Below, piece after piece: positions 1 to 8,651 of a stretch of 18,719 nucleotides of DNA. Both the position numbers and the translations under genes were made by a program. The notes beneath the pieces were generated by a model. That model did no database searches and was not told the origin of the DNA. It was given only the letters and a program-made list of their open reading frames with translations. Each line of letters opens with the position of its first letter. The stretch's first letter is position 1. The DNA is from CAZDME01 sp964506785 [NCBI: uncultured bacterium] (GTDB lineage: Bacteria; CAZDME01; JAYEMH01): the NCBI GenBank assembly GCA_964506785.1, contig CAZDME010000026.1, forward strand, positions 1 through 18,719. Reading direction: 5' to 3'.

Positions 1-473
1 CTCCCGCCGATTCTTTGCTTTATGTCTAATACTTTTAGACACATCCCTAAGTTTACGGGTATAACATAACTGCCACCTGGCATAGGGATAAACCATGTTT
101 ATCCCGGCTCTTATCCCCCCTAGCTCCATAACTGGCTATCACCTTTAAATTCTTTCCTTCTAAACCCCGCCGGTATAGATCGTTTAAAAGACCAGTTATC
201 TCTTCCTCAGTTCTCTCTGCGTCTATCTGCATACGGAAATCTAAGTATACACTCTCTTGAATTACCCTCTGGACGGCTCTATGTGCTTAAACCTCAAAAT
301 CATCCAACTGCCCTAATATCCCCGGCTCTTTTAAATTCCTCTTTAAATATTGCCGCTGAAATGCTATACTTTCCTTTGAGAAGTTTACGCTTCTCATGGC
401 ATACTTCCTCTGGGGCTTTGCCGCGGTTAATGGTCATTGGTTTATGCAACAACAACCATATTAAGGTATGCCA
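1..473 (-). pseudogene. Decayed transposase, IS256/Mutator-like, truncated at window edge
   Basis: Read on the minus strand, three pieces in different frames join into one transposase-like protein. The piece at 473-303 contains NRGKAPEEVCHEKRKLL. The piece at 286-121 contains VYLDFRMQ and EEEITGLLNDLYRRGLEGKN. The piece at about 120-1 contains MVYPYARWQLCYTRKLRD. The last resembles the IS256-family signature Y-P-x-A-x-x-Q-x-C-x-x-H-x-x-R-N, with H changed to R and N to D. A TAA stop at 289-287 interrupts the frame. An extra G in the G6 run at 120-115 shifts it again. The second catalytic Asp of the family (S-D-G-A) is Tyr here, at 128-130. It is almost certainly dead. The family call rests on motif memory, so a related DDE family remains possible. 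Confidence 0.6.
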
Positions 474-638
474 TTTTTATTTGCTTTTCAAAGAACTTTT
501 ATTCTTAAAGTGCCCAGAATATTTTACACTATCGCCTATTAATGCCACCCGTTTATCACTGCCAAAAACCTCACTTAATACCCCCTTATTTTTGTTCTAA
601 AAGGCCATCCGGAACCGTTTAGAAAGGCCGAGATAGAC
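474..638. other. Short stretch without recognisable gene
   Basis: This lies between the transposase remnant and the groEL terminator. I see no intact reading frame with protein-like composition on either strand, no RNA gene and no inverted repeat of note. It may hold the eroded 5' end of the transposase. Confidence 0.4.
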
Positions 639-672
639 AAAAAAAACAGCCCAGGCGAATTCACCTGGGCTG
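639..672 (-). terminator. Intrinsic terminator of groESL
   Basis: A perfect 9-bp stem, CAGCCCAGG (647-655) and CCTGGGCTG (664-672), encloses an 8-nt loop. On the minus strand it is followed by eight Ts (plus-strand A run 639-646). It sits 21 bp past the groEL stop codon, so it ends the groESL transcript. Confidence 0.95.
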
Positions 673-693
673 AAATTTTAGCCTTTGATTTTT

Positions 694-2340
694 TTAGTAC
701 ATTCCTCCACCCATTCCTCCACCCATTCCCGGGGCACCTGGAGGCATCATCGGTGAAGCCTTCTCCTTTTCTGGAATATCAGTAATTGCCGTCTCGGTAG
801 TAATCAGCAAGGAAGAAACACTGGAGGCATTCTCCAAAGCAGAACGGGTCACCTTAGTCGGGTCAATTACCCCGGCAGCCACCATATCTTCAAATTTATC
901 AATCTCGGCATTATAACCAACATTTCCCTTTTCCTGTTTAATCCGCTGTACCACTACCGAGCCTTCCATTCCGGCGTTAGCGGCAATTAAACGGGATGGT
1001 TCTTCTAAAACCCGCCGAATAATATCCGCGCCTACCTTCTCTTCTCCGGATAAATCTAATTTATTTAAGCCGGGAATAGCCCTGATTAAAGCTACTCCGC
1101 CGCCGGGAACAATCCCTTCTTCTACGGCCGCCCGCGTCGCATGAAGGGCATCTTCTACCCGGGCCTTTTTCTCTTTCATCTCCGTTTCGGTAGAAGCTCC
1201 CACATTGATAACCGCCACTCCGCCGGCTAATTTAGCTAACCTCTCCTGCAATTTCTCTTTGTCATAATCAGAAGTGCTTTCATCAATCTGGCGTTTAATC
1301 TGGCCGATGCGGCCGCTAATATCCGCCCGTTTCCCGGAGCCTTCAACTATAGTTGTATTTTCTTTATCGATAGTTACCCGTTTCGCCCGGCCGAGATAAT
1401 CCAGGGAAACATTCTCTAATTTCACTCCTAAATCTTCATGAATCGCCTTTCCGGCGGTAAGAATGGCAATATCTTCCAACATCGCCTTTCTGCGGTCTCC
1501 ATAGCCAGGTGCTTTAACCGCGGCACAGGTAAATGTCCCTCTCAATTTATTAACCACCAAGGTAGCCAAAGCCTCCCCTTCTACATCCTCGGCAATGATT
1601 AACAGAGGTTTACCCATCTTGGCTATTTTTTCTAAAAGAGGCAGGAGATCTTTAAGGGCAGAAATCTTTTTTTCATGAATGAGGATATACGGGTCTTCAA
1701 GAACTGTTTCCATTCTCTCGGCATCAGTGACAAAATAAGGAGAAAGGTAGCCGTTATCAAATTGCATCCCTTCAACTACAGCTAAATTTGTCTCCGTGGT
1801 TTTAGCTTCCTCTACGGTAATAACGCCGTCTTTTCCTACCTTTTCCATCGCTTCGGCAATAAGACTGCCGATAGTCTCATCGCCGTTGGCAGCAATAGTC
1901 GCTACCTGAGAGATTTCCTTTTTATCCTTGACGCTTTTACTTAATTTCTTCAATTCGCTAATCACCGCTTTTACTGCCTTTTCGATTCCCCTCTTTAAAG
2001 CCATAGGATTGGCTCCGGCGGTAACATTCTTTATCCCTTCCCGGAAGATAGCCTGAGCCAGTACTGTCGCCGTAGTCGTCCCGTCGCCGGCTACGTCGCT
2101 GGTTTTAGAGGCAACCTCTTTAATCATCTGAGCCCCCATGTTTTCATAAGGCTCTTCCAATTCAATTTCTTTAGCTACCGTTACCCCGTCTTTGGTAATC
2201 GTCGGGGAACCAAATTTCTTATCTAAAGCCACATTGCGCCCTTTAGGGCCCAAGGTAACTTTTACCGCGTTAGAGAGAGTATCAATCCCCCTTTGTAAAG
2301 CCCTCCGGGCTTCTTCGCTATATAACAGTTGTTTTGCCAT
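694..2340 (-). CDS. groL: Chaperonin GroEL (Hsp60)
   Basis: ATP-dependent 60-kDa chaperonin that forms the cytoplasmic double-ring cage and works with GroES. The product is 548 aa, the usual length. The ATP-binding motif [11 protein letters not shown] is near residues 85-95, and the family [16 protein letters not shown] segment carries the ATPase Asp equivalent to E. coli D398. The C-terminus is the typical flexible Gly-Gly-Met tail, here closed by a Tyr. I place the start at the ATG at 2340, giving [10 protein letters not shown]. It has AAGGAGG 10 nt upstream, whereas an in-frame TTG three codons earlier lies almost on the Shine-Dalgarno. The gene follows groES after 33 bp and ends at a strong terminator, so the two form a standard bicistronic unit. 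Confidence 0.98.
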   Translation of the reverse strand: MAKQLLYSEEARRALQRGIDTLSNAVKVTLGPKGRNVALDKKFGSPTITKDGVTVAKEIELEEPYENMGAQMIKEVASKTSDVAGDGTTTATVLAQAIFREGIKNVTAGANPMALKRGIEKAVKAVISELKKLSKSVKDKKEISQVATIAANGDETIGSLIAEAMEKVGKDGVITVEEAKTTETNLAVVEGMQFDNGYLSPYFVTDAERMETVLEDPYILIHEKKISALKDLLPLLEKIAKMGKPLLIIAEDVEGEALATLVVNKLRGTFTCAAVKAPGYGDRRKAMLEDIAILTAGKAIHEDLGVKLENVSLDYLGRAKRVTIDKENTTIVEGSGKRADISGRIGQIKRQIDESTSDYDKEKLQERLAKLAGGVAVINVGASTETEMKEKKARVEDALHATRAAVEEGIVPGGGVALIRAIPGLNKLDLSGEEKVGADIIRRVLEEPSRLIAANAGMEGSVVVQRIKQEKGNVGYNAEIDKFEDMVAAGVIDPTKVTRSALENASSVSSLLITTETAITDIPEKEKASPMMPPGAPGMGGGMGGGMY

Positions 2341-2373
2341 CTTAAACAAACCTCCTTTTTACTGTGTTATTTG

Positions 2374-2661
2374 TTATTTCTCGAAGATTGCTAAAACATC
2401 CTCTTCCTTGAGGATTAAATATTCCTCATCACCTACGGTTATTTCGTTTCCTGAGTATTTAGCAAATAAAATGGTATCGCCTTTCTTAACCTCTAAGGGG
2501 ACCTTTTTCTCCCCTTCTATTCTTCCGGAACCAACAGCCACAACCTTTCCCTTTTGAGGTTTCTCTTTGGCCGTATCAGGAATGATAATACCGCCTTTAT
2601 TTTGCTCCTCTGCTTCAGTTCTTTTAACCAGAATCCGGTCACCCAAAGGTCTAACTTGCAT
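2374..2661 (-). CDS. groS: Co-chaperonin GroES (Hsp10)
   Basis: Heptameric lid of the GroEL chamber. The 95-aa product begins [14 protein letters not shown], the standard GroES opening, and contains the mobile-loop region [18 protein letters not shown] around residues 21-38. The start is the ATG at 2661, which has AAGGAGG 8 nt upstream. An in-frame TTG six codons earlier would put the Shine-Dalgarno inside the coding sequence and is rejected. The gene has its own promoter immediately upstream and precedes groEL. Confidence 0.97.
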   Translation of the reverse strand: MQVRPLGDRILVKRTEAEEQNKGGIIIPDTAKEKPQKGKVVAVGSGRIEGEKKVPLEVKKGDTILFAKYSGNEITVGDEEYLILKEEDVLAIFEK

Positions 2662-2709
2662 CTTGAATCCTCCTTCCAAACATTCAACTCTCTTTTTAAA
2701 CGAAGTAGA

Positions 2710-2738
2710 AGTATAAAAGAAAATGGCCCTTCTGTCAA
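2710..2738 (-). promoter_or_regulatory. Sigma70-type promoter of groESL
   Basis: On the minus strand the -35 box is TTGACA (2738-2733), the spacer is 17 bp and the -10 box is TATACT (2715-2710), close to perfect consensus. The -35 box overlaps the TGA stop of the preceding isocitrate dehydrogenase gene. No CIRCE inverted repeat (TTAGCACTC-N9-GAGTGCTAA) is visible between the promoter and groES, so HrcA control is not indicated. Confidence 0.88.
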
Positions 2739-3865
2739 GAAATTTTTTTAAATTTCTTAATTACCGCCTCCCCCATTTCTTTGGTGCCTACGGCGCTTGG
2801 GTCATCCCGGTTTGGCTTTAAATCATAGGTTACTTCTTTACCTTCGGCAATAACTGAAGCAACCGCTTTCTCAAGCCTTCGAGCCGCCTCTAACTCCCCC
2901 AGATGTTTAAGCATAAGCATCCCGGAAAGAATTATCGCCGTAGGATTTACCCTGTTTAAACCTTTATATTTTGGGGCGCTGCCATGGGTCGGCTCAAAAA
3001 TAGCCAATTCATCTCCTAAATTAGCTCCCGGAGCTACCCCTAAACCGCCCACCAAACCGGCACATAAATCAGAGATAATATCCCCGTAGAGATTAGGCAG
3101 TACCAGGACATCATAAAGTTCTGGTTTCTGGACCAACTGCATGCACATATTGTCCACTATCCTATCTTCGAACTCAATATCCGAATAATCCCGAGCTACA
3201 GTGCGGGCGGCTTCCAGAAACACCCCATCAGAAAATTTCATAATATTGGCCTTATGAACGGCAGTAACCTTGCGACGGTTATTCTTCCGGGCATAATCAA
3301 AAGCAAAGCGGACAATCCGCCGGCTGGCTGAATCAGAGATAGGTTTGATACTGACCCCGGTATCTGGCTTGAAATATCGGCCTCCTATGGAAGAAAGTTC
3401 ATCTTTGGATTCTGCGGGTAAAATATTCTTTAATAGCGCCTTCAAATCCTGGATACTTTTCTCCCCTTTTTCGATTTCAATCCCGGCATAAAGGTCCTCG
3501 GTATTTTCCCTGACCACCACCAAATCAACATTCTCATAACGGGATTTAACCCCTGGATACCATTTACAGGGACGGAGGCAGGCATAGAGGTTAAGTTTTT
3601 TGCGCATGGCCACATTAACACTGCGGAAGCCTTTTCCTACCGGAGTAGTAATCGGGCCCTTTAAGGCTACTTTGTTTTTCTTGATGGAATTAATTACTTC
3701 TTCAGGCAAGGGCGTCCCGGTTTTCTCCATCACCTCAGCCCCGGCCTCTTTAATCTCCCAATCAATTTTGACTCCGGTCGCCTCGATTACCTGCCGGGCT
3801 ACCTCGACCAGCTCCGGCCCGGTGCCATCTCCGGGAATTAAGGTACCTGCATATATTTTTGCCAT
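2735..3865 (-). CDS. icd: Isocitrate dehydrogenase, isocitrate/isopropylmalate family
   Basis: Beta-decarboxylating dehydrogenase of 376 aa. It probably oxidises isocitrate to 2-oxoglutarate as the last step of the four-gene module. The substrate loop at residues 81-88 reads RSVNVAMR. Ser82, Asn84 and Arg88 match the isocitrate-binding Ser113, Asn115 and Arg119 of E. coli IDH, while isopropylmalate dehydrogenases have hydrophobic residues there. Further active-site matches are Arg98, Arg119, Tyr126, Lys205, and the metal ligands Asp238, Asp262 and Asp266. The coenzyme site has Lys299-Tyr300 after HGSAP, as in NADP enzymes, but Pro351 replaces the E. coli Arg395. The ATG lies one base after the leuD-like stop, so translation is likely coupled. 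A homoisocitrate or isopropylmalate role is less likely given the loop. Confidence 0.85.
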   Translation of the reverse strand: MAKIYAGTLIPGDGTGPELVEVARQVIEATGVKIDWEIKEAGAEVMEKTGTPLPEEVINSIKKNKVALKGPITTPVGKGFRSVNVAMRKKLNLYACLRPCKWYPGVKSRYENVDLVVVRENTEDLYAGIEIEKGEKSIQDLKALLKNILPAESKDELSSIGGRYFKPDTGVSIKPISDSASRRIVRFAFDYARKNNRRKVTAVHKANIMKFSDGVFLEAARTVARDYSDIEFEDRIVDNMCMQLVQKPELYDVLVLPNLYGDIISDLCAGLVGGLGVAPGANLGDELAIFEPTHGSAPKYKGLNRVNPTAIILSGMLMLKHLGELEAARRLEKAVASVIAEGKEVTYDLKPNRDDPSAVGTKEMGEAVIKKFKKIS

Positions 3866-3866
3866 A

Positions 3867-4358
3867 TTAACTTCGCCCTTTCTTTTTCATATACTTAACC
3901 ATCCCTCCGGCTTTAAGAATCTTCTGCATCACTTCCGGTAAAGGGCTGAATTCAATCTTTTTATTTTTAGCCTGGTTAAAAACTTCGCCTTTATCCAAAT
4001 CGATGGCCAGCAAATCTTTAGATTTAATTTTATCGGTATCGCATTCGATTGCCGGAAGGCCTATGTTGATGCAATTGCGAAAAAATATCCGGGCAAAGGA
4101 TTTAGCCAGGACAGCACTGATATTCGCATGTTTAACGGCCAGCGGGGCCTGTTCCCGGGATGAACCGCAGCCAAAGTTTTTTCCCCCGACGATAAAATCT
4201 CCTTTTTTAATTTTCTTATAGAAATCCGGAGAGATATCTTCCATCAGATGTTTGGCTAATTCGTTCATATCCAGGGTTTTAAATTTATACCGGCCCGAAA
4301 TGATATAATCGGTATTTACATCGTCACCAAATTTATGAGCTTTACCTTTAAGTTTCAT
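3867..4358 (-). CDS. LeuD-type hydratase small subunit, probable aconitase role
   Basis: Small, swivelling subunit of 163 aa in the aconitase superfamily. It pairs with the LeuC-type subunit encoded just upstream to form a [4Fe-4S] hydro-lyase. Family motifs are [10 protein letters not shown] (residues 8-17), the [14 protein letters not shown] active-site loop around 58-71, and the [11 protein letters not shown] segment. The loop that sets substrate choice, YLRT in methanogen homoaconitase and YLVY-like in isopropylmalate isomerase, reads YKFK (residues 24-27). That points to another substrate. Given the neighbouring isocitrate dehydrogenase, I infer citrate/isocitrate. Annotation pipelines would probably name it LeuD. 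It lies 64 bp after the large subunit, behind the heptamer array, and abuts icd. Confidence 0.85.
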   Translation of the reverse strand: MKLKGKAHKFGDDVNTDYIISGRYKFKTLDMNELAKHLMEDISPDFYKKIKKGDFIVGGKNFGCGSSREQAPLAVKHANISAVLAKSFARIFFRNCINIGLPAIECDTDKIKSKDLLAIDLDKGEVFNQAKNKKIEFSPLPEVMQKILKAGGMVKYMKKKGRS

Positions 4359-4392
4359 CCTCTATTTACCTCAACTAAAGTTATACCTTTTC

Positions 4393-4440
4393 AACCTACC
4401 CCTACTACCTATAACCTACCACCTACGACCTATTACCTAT
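4393..4440 (-). repeat. Heptanucleotide tandem repeat array
   Basis: On the minus strand about seven units of consensus RTAGGTN follow each other: ATAGGTA, ATAGGTC, GTAGGTG, GTAGGTT, ATAGGTA, GTAGGG (6 nt) and GTAGGTT. The array starts inside the last codons of the LeuC-type gene, supplies its TAG stop codon (4425-4423) and fills most of the gap to the LeuD-type gene. Because 7 is 1 modulo 3, successive units place TAG in all three frames. Confidence 0.85.
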
Positions 4441-5688
4441 GTAATGCCGCGGGTCAGTTATCTTTCCTTCAATAGCTGAAGCGGCAAGGGTTGCCGGAGA
4501 AGCTAAATAAATAAAGGCATCGGGGTTTCCCATCCGTCCTTTAAAATTACGGTTGGCCGTGGAGATAACCCGATAGCCCTTGGCCGGAATACCGGCATGT
4601 GTCCCCACACAGGGCCCGCAACCGGGATTAATCACCGCCGCTCCGGCTTTAATAAAATCGGCAATGATTCCTTTCTTGACTGCCTCTAAATAAATCCGGC
4701 TTGAAGCCGGAGCTACAATCATCTCCACGCTTTCGTGAATTTTCTTTCCTTCCAAAATTGCCCTGGCTGCCTCTAAATCTTCCATTCTTCCCCCGGTACA
4801 GGTGCCGAGAAAAGCCATATCAATTTTTGTCTTAGGCAGTTTTTCAATAGGAGAGACATTATCCACCCGATGCGGCTTAGCTATCTGGGGGGAAAGATTA
4901 CCTACTTCCTCCTCGAAAATTTTCTCATATTTTGCTTCTTTATCCGCTTTAACCGGATAAATCTTTTTCTTCGTCTGCTTTTTTATCCAGGAACGGGTTT
5001 TTTCATCCACCTCCATCAAACCGAATTTCGCCCCCATCTCAACAGCCATATTGGCCATAGCCATGCGGCCGTCCAGGCTAATGGCTTTAATTGCCTCTCC
5101 AGAAAATTCTACTGATTTATAAGTCGCCCCGTCCGCCGACACCTTGCCGATTAAATAAAGAATTAAATCCTTTCCCATTACTCCTGCCGGCAACTTGCCG
5201 TGGAGGATGAATTTTATCGTCTCAGGGACTTTAAACCAAAGCTTTCCGGAAATTAAACTTGAGGCTAAATCGGTCGAACCTACCCCGGTAGAAGCGACAT
5301 TAATTGCCCCGTAGGTGCAGGTATGCGAATCCGCCCCGATGACCAAATCCCCCGGTAGAACCAAACCGCTTTCTAAAATCAGCTGGTGGCAAACCCCTTG
5401 GCCGACATCATATAATTTTACATTCCTCCTCCTAGAGAAATCCCGCATCAACTGGTGTAACTCAGAAACACCAATATTAGGACTGGGGGCGCTGTGGTCT
5501 ATTATCAAAGCTGCCTTTTGAGAGTTAAAAACCCTCTTGCCTCCCATTTTTCTAAAAGCCTGAATGGCCAAGGGAGCGGTGCCATCCTGGGCAAAGGCAA
5601 AATCAATATCAGCAATAACAAAGTCCCCCGCTTTGACCGATTTACCAGTGTGTTTTGAGAAAATCTTTTCGATTATTGTCTGCGGCAT
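4423..5688 (-). CDS. LeuC-type hydratase large subunit, probable aconitase role
   Basis: Catalytic large subunit of 421 aa in the archaeal/anaerobe-type LeuC and homoaconitase family. It carries the [4Fe-4S] cluster that isomerises a tertiary to a secondary hydroxy-acid. Probable cluster ligands are Cys297 (GTCTGG), Cys357 and Cys360 (NPGCGPCVGTHAG). The ADSHTCTYGA active-site segment is at 119-128. The length fits this two-subunit class rather than one-chain aconitase of roughly 900 aa. In this operon the likely reaction is citrate to isocitrate via cis-aconitate. Isopropylmalate or homocitrate substrates cannot be excluded from this subunit alone. It starts 26 bp after the citrate-synthase-like gene. 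Its last codons and stop fall inside the heptamer array. Confidence 0.85.
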   Translation of the reverse strand: MPQTIIEKIFSKHTGKSVKAGDFVIADIDFAFAQDGTAPLAIQAFRKMGGKRVFNSQKAALIIDHSAPSPNIGVSELHQLMRDFSRRRNVKLYDVGQGVCHQLILESGLVLPGDLVIGADSHTCTYGAINVASTGVGSTDLASSLISGKLWFKVPETIKFILHGKLPAGVMGKDLILYLIGKVSADGATYKSVEFSGEAIKAISLDGRMAMANMAVEMGAKFGLMEVDEKTRSWIKKQTKKKIYPVKADKEAKYEKIFEEEVGNLSPQIAKPHRVDNVSPIEKLPKTKIDMAFLGTCTGGRMEDLEAARAILEGKKIHESVEMIVAPASSRIYLEAVKKGIIADFIKAGAAVINPGCGPCVGTHAGIPAKGYRVISTANRNFKGRMGNPDAFIYLASPATLAASAIEGKITDPRHYIGNRS

Positions 5689-5714
5689 AACCCTCTAAAA
5701 ATCCCTTTCTGCTT

Positions 5715-6947
5715 TTAAGGCGTAACGCTCATAATTTTTCTGGCAATTTCCGGATATTTAGCAATAAACATTAATTCGCTCTCAGTCAGAGACTTTTGAT
5801 TATGCACATTGCCATAGCGCACCAATTCCAAAATTTTAGCTGCTTCTTTATCGTCATGAAATTTAATTTCCAGTTTTTCGTAGACATTTCTAAATCCCTT
5901 GATTCCGCTATACTCCCCGGTGGTAATCTTCCTTCCCGTATCAACAGTCTCCGGCTCCCCCCGGCCTAAATCTTCAAAGTCATAAAGCTCATAATTACGC
6001 CGGTCCTTAAGAGCACCGTCTGCGTGAATGCCCGATTCGTGGGCAAAAGCATTTGTTCCTACACCCGGCTGATTAATTGGGATAGGAATACCGAAGGCAT
6101 AAGAAGCATATTTGCAAATTTTCCAGGCTAATTTCAAATTTACCTTTTTATCTAAAACATATTTGTCGCGGGTGCCGCTGCTAAATTTTATCGCTAGAAT
6201 CACCGCCACTAAATCCGCATTCCCGGCCCTTTCCCCCATACCGTTGATACAGGTGTTGATATAAGCATCCTCTCCAGCGTCATTAGCCGCCACCGCCCCA
6301 CAGACAGAATTTGCCACCACCATACCCAGGTCATTATGGCAGTGAATTTCGATAGGGAGATGGATAGCCTCGGCCAGTTTTTTTACCCGCTCATAAATAG
6401 TTATAGGGCTGTCAAACCCTAAGGTGTCGCAATAACGCAGCCTATCGGCGCCGGCCTCTTTTGCCGCTTGCGAAAAAGAAATAAGATAATCTATATCTGT
6501 TCTTGAAGCATCCTCGGCGTTAACGCCAATTGATTTCGCCCCCATCTTTTTCGCCAGCTTGACTGCCGAAGCCATTTCTTCTATGACTGAAGCATGGTCT
6601 AATTTGCCTCTGAATTTGTGCTTAATCATTTGGTCGGAGGTAGAGATAGAAAGATTGAAATGTTTAATGAGAGGCACTAATTTGAAAGCGAGTTTCACAT
6701 CACTGGGAATTGCCCGGAGCCAACCGCTGAGGCGCATCGAACCGAAAGCACCCTTTTTAGCCAGGGCTAAATTAGCATTGAGATAATTTGTCTCATGATG
6801 AGTCACCGGAAAGCCAAATTCAGACTGAAAAACACCCATCTGGGAAAGATATAGATTAACCATGGTTTTTTGTAATTTAGATAAGCATATTCTTGAAGTC
6901 TGCACCCCATCTCGATTGGTAACATCAAGCAAATAAATTTTAGCCAT
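5715..6947 (-). CDS. Probable (Re)-citrate synthase, homocitrate synthase family
   Basis: DRE-TIM metallolyase of 410 aa that condenses acetyl-CoA with a 2-oxoacid. Visible motifs are DVTNRDGVQT (residues 8-17, with metal-site Asp13), HCHNDLG (202-208, metal-binding His202 and His204), GMGERAGNADL (236-246) and HESGIHADG (303-311). The C-terminal leucine-regulatory domain of LeuA is absent. The family contains isopropylmalate, homocitrate and (Re)-citrate synthases. The N-terminal pattern and the downstream isocitrate-type dehydrogenase favour citrate, as shown for Clostridium kluyveri and Dehalococcoides (Re)-citrate synthases. The start is the ATG at 6947, which has AAGGAGG 8-9 nt upstream. 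An ORF beginning 11 codons earlier would include that Shine-Dalgarno. Homocitrate synthase is the main alternative. Confidence 0.75.
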   Translation of the reverse strand: MAKIYLLDVTNRDGVQTSRICLSKLQKTMVNLYLSQMGVFQSEFGFPVTHHETNYLNANLALAKKGAFGSMRLSGWLRAIPSDVKLAFKLVPLIKHFNLSISTSDQMIKHKFRGKLDHASVIEEMASAVKLAKKMGAKSIGVNAEDASRTDIDYLISFSQAAKEAGADRLRYCDTLGFDSPITIYERVKKLAEAIHLPIEIHCHNDLGMVVANSVCGAVAANDAGEDAYINTCINGMGERAGNADLVAVILAIKFSSGTRDKYVLDKKVNLKLAWKICKYASYAFGIPIPINQPGVGTNAFAHESGIHADGALKDRRNYELYDFEDLGRGEPETVDTGRKITTGEYSGIKGFRNVYEKLEIKFHDDKEAAKILELVRYGNVHNQKSLTESELMFIAKYPEIARKIMSVTP

Positions 6948-6980
6948 TTTTCTTAACCTCCTTTTAAAAAGACGGCTCAT

Positions 6981-7073
6981 CCCGGATAGTCTGCATAAAT
7001 TCCCACGGATTTATCCCTGCCTGAGGCAAGCCCTCCCACCGGGCAAGCAGACCTACCCCATTCCGTATATTTT
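6981..7073 (-). promoter_or_regulatory. Leader of the citrate-synthase operon, with short repeats
   Basis: The gap between serA and the citrate-synthase-like gene is much longer than most gaps in this cluster. It holds an AT-rich inverted repeat (6995-7000 with 7009-7014), a palindrome TGCCTGAGGCA (7018-7028), and two direct copies of GGCAAGC. The 14-mer at 7016-7029 recurs at 12 of 14 positions in the leuS leader (14838-14851). I see no good promoter here. The role is unknown. Confidence 0.35.
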
Positions 7074-8651
7074 TCAAAGTTTTACTGATTTTATCTCCCG
7101 TATATAACGAGTTTTTTTTATCTCCTTTAATACCTCTTTGGAGACTGAACTATCTATATTTAAAACAGTAACCGCTTCCTCGCCTATTTTCCTTCTGCCC
7201 AGGGTCATATTGGCAATATTAATCTTGTTTTTACCGAGGAGAACCCCAATCTGTCCAATAATCCCCGGATGGTCGGTGTGAAAACATAAAAGCATATATC
7301 CCGAAGGGACGGCATCAACATGATAATCATTAATTCTTACTACCCGGGGGTCGTTTTTCCCAAAAATAGTCCCGGAAACAACACTCTTGCCCTTGCTTGT
7401 CTCTACCTCTACCAGGATAAGATTGGTAAAATCTTCGGTAATGCTCGATTTACTTTCAATGACCTTCATTCCTCTTTCTTGAGCAATAACGGGTGCGTTG
7501 ACAAAATTGACTGATTCTTGAAATAGCGGTGTAAGCAGTCCTTTTACTAAAGCTACCGTCAGCGGAGTGACATCATATTCCAAAACCTCTCCGCTGTAAC
7601 GAACCTTTACGTCGGTAATTCTTCCTTCTGTTAATTGGGCTTGAAGTAATCCTAATTTTTCAGCCAGAACAAGATATGGCTTAATTCCTTTTAAAACTTC
7701 CGGTTCTAAAGACGGTAAATTGGCGGCATTGCGGACATTGCCTTTAAAGGCATCAACTATTTGCTGGGCAATTTCCACGGCTACACCCACCTGGGCCTCT
7801 TCGGTAGAAGCTCCCAGATGAGGAGAAACAACCACTTGCGGCAGATTAAGAAGGGGGTTATCCGTCGGAGGCTCTTTTTCATAAACATCCAGAGCCGCCC
7901 CGGCTACCTTCCCTTTCTTTATTGCCTCTAACAAGGCCGCTTCATCGATAATCCCTCCCCGGGCACAATTAATAATTCTCACTTCCTTCTTCATCAGGGA
8001 AAAGGCTTCTTTACCAATAAGATGTTTGGTGCCTTCCGTTAAAGGCACATGAACAGTGATAAAATCCGCTTTCTTAAATAAATCCTTCGATTCCACTAAG
8101 TGAACGCCTAATTTTTCCGCTTTTTCCAAACTAATAAATGGGTCGGAGACAATGACCGCCATCCCAAAGGAAAGCATACGCTTGGCTACCTCAGTGCCGA
8201 TTCTTCCCATGCCGACAATACCTAAGGTTTTGCCATAAAGTTGAACACCGGTATATTTTTTCCGGTCCCATTTTTTCTCCTGCAGAGAAAGGTAAGCCTG
8301 AGGAATATTCCTAGCCAGGGCTAAAATTAAACTTATGGTGTGTTCAGCGGTAGAGATGGTATTTCCTCCGGGCGTATTCATAACAATGATACCTTTTTTT
8401 GTGGCTGCTTCTAAATCGACATTATCTAAGCCGACTCCGGCCCGGCCGATAACCTTTAAATTCTCGGCCGCTTCAATAATTTCTTTAGTTACTTTAGTAC
8501 CGCTTCGAATAATTAATCCGTCATAATCCTTGATAATCCTTTTTAAATCTTCCGGAGGAAGCTTTGGCTTAAGGTCAAGCTGGCAGTTTTTCTCCCGGCG
8601 GAGAATTTCTAAGCCTTTCTCGGCTAAAGGGTCACTCACTAAAATTTTCAT
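7074..8651 (-). CDS. serA: D-3-phosphoglycerate dehydrogenase, long form with ACT domain
   Basis: NAD-dependent oxidation of 3-phosphoglycerate to 3-phosphohydroxypyruvate, the first step of serine synthesis in the cytoplasm. At 525 aa it is the long bacterial form. It has a substrate-binding domain, then a Rossmann domain with GMGRIG at 147-152 and Asp170 closing the second strand, which favours NAD. The catalytic residues are Arg231 (NCARGG), Glu260 and His278 (SPHLGAS). An ASB domain covers about 320-440 and a C-terminal ACT domain about 452-525. In this family the ACT domain can mediate serine feedback. Its ATG overlaps the stop of the aminotransferase gene as ATGA, so the two are translationally coupled and probably act consecutively. 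Confidence 0.96.
   Translation of the reverse strand: MKILVSDPLAEKGLEILRREKNCQLDLKPKLPPEDLKRIIKDYDGLIIRSGTKVTKEIIEAAENLKVIGRAGVGLDNVDLEAATKKGIIVMNTPGGNTISTAEHTISLILALARNIPQAYLSLQEKKWDRKKYTGVQLYGKTLGIVGMGRIGTEVAKRMLSFGMAVIVSDPFISLEKAEKLGVHLVESKDLFKKADFITVHVPLTEGTKHLIGKEAFSLMKKEVRIINCARGGIIDEAALLEAIKKGKVAGAALDVYEKEPPTDNPLLNLPQVVVSPHLGASTEEAQVGVAVEIAQQIVDAFKGNVRNAANLPSLEPEVLKGIKPYLVLAEKLGLLQAQLTEGRITDVKVRYSGEVLEYDVTPLTVALVKGLLTPLFQESVNFVNAPVIAQERGMKVIESKSSITEDFTNLILVEVETSKGKSVVSGTIFGKNDPRVVRINDYHVDAVPSGYMLLCFHTDHPGIIGQIGVLLGKNKINIANMTLGRRKIGEEAVTVLNIDSSVSKEVLKEIKKTRYIREIKSVKL

Noticed and set aside
283-600. Plus-strand 105-aa reading frame
   Set aside because: It is antisense to the transposase remnant, low in charged residues, has no Shine-Dalgarno and has no recognisable motif.
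2192-2557. Plus-strand frames opposite groEL/groES and other plus-strand frames opposite leuS, lon and the metabolic genes
   Set aside because: All lie antisense to clear conserved genes and have shadow-like composition.
2662-2709. CIRCE operator for HrcA
   Set aside because: Only a partial GAGTTG-like word occurs; the inverted repeat is missing.
4393-4440. CRISPR array
   Set aside because: The units are 7 bp and contiguous, without spacers, and no cas genes are present.
2735-6947. Leucine biosynthesis operon leuACDB
   Set aside because: The dehydrogenase has the isocitrate motif Ser-x-Asn-x-x-x-Arg, the synthase lacks the LeuA regulatory domain, and the LeuD loop differs from isopropylmalate isomerase. 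It remains a fallback name only.
2735-6947. Homocitrate route to lysine or 2-oxosuberate
   Set aside because: No lysW, lysX, lysZ, lysY or other 2-aminoadipate pathway genes are nearby, and the dehydrogenase loop fits isocitrate. Not fully excluded for the synthase.
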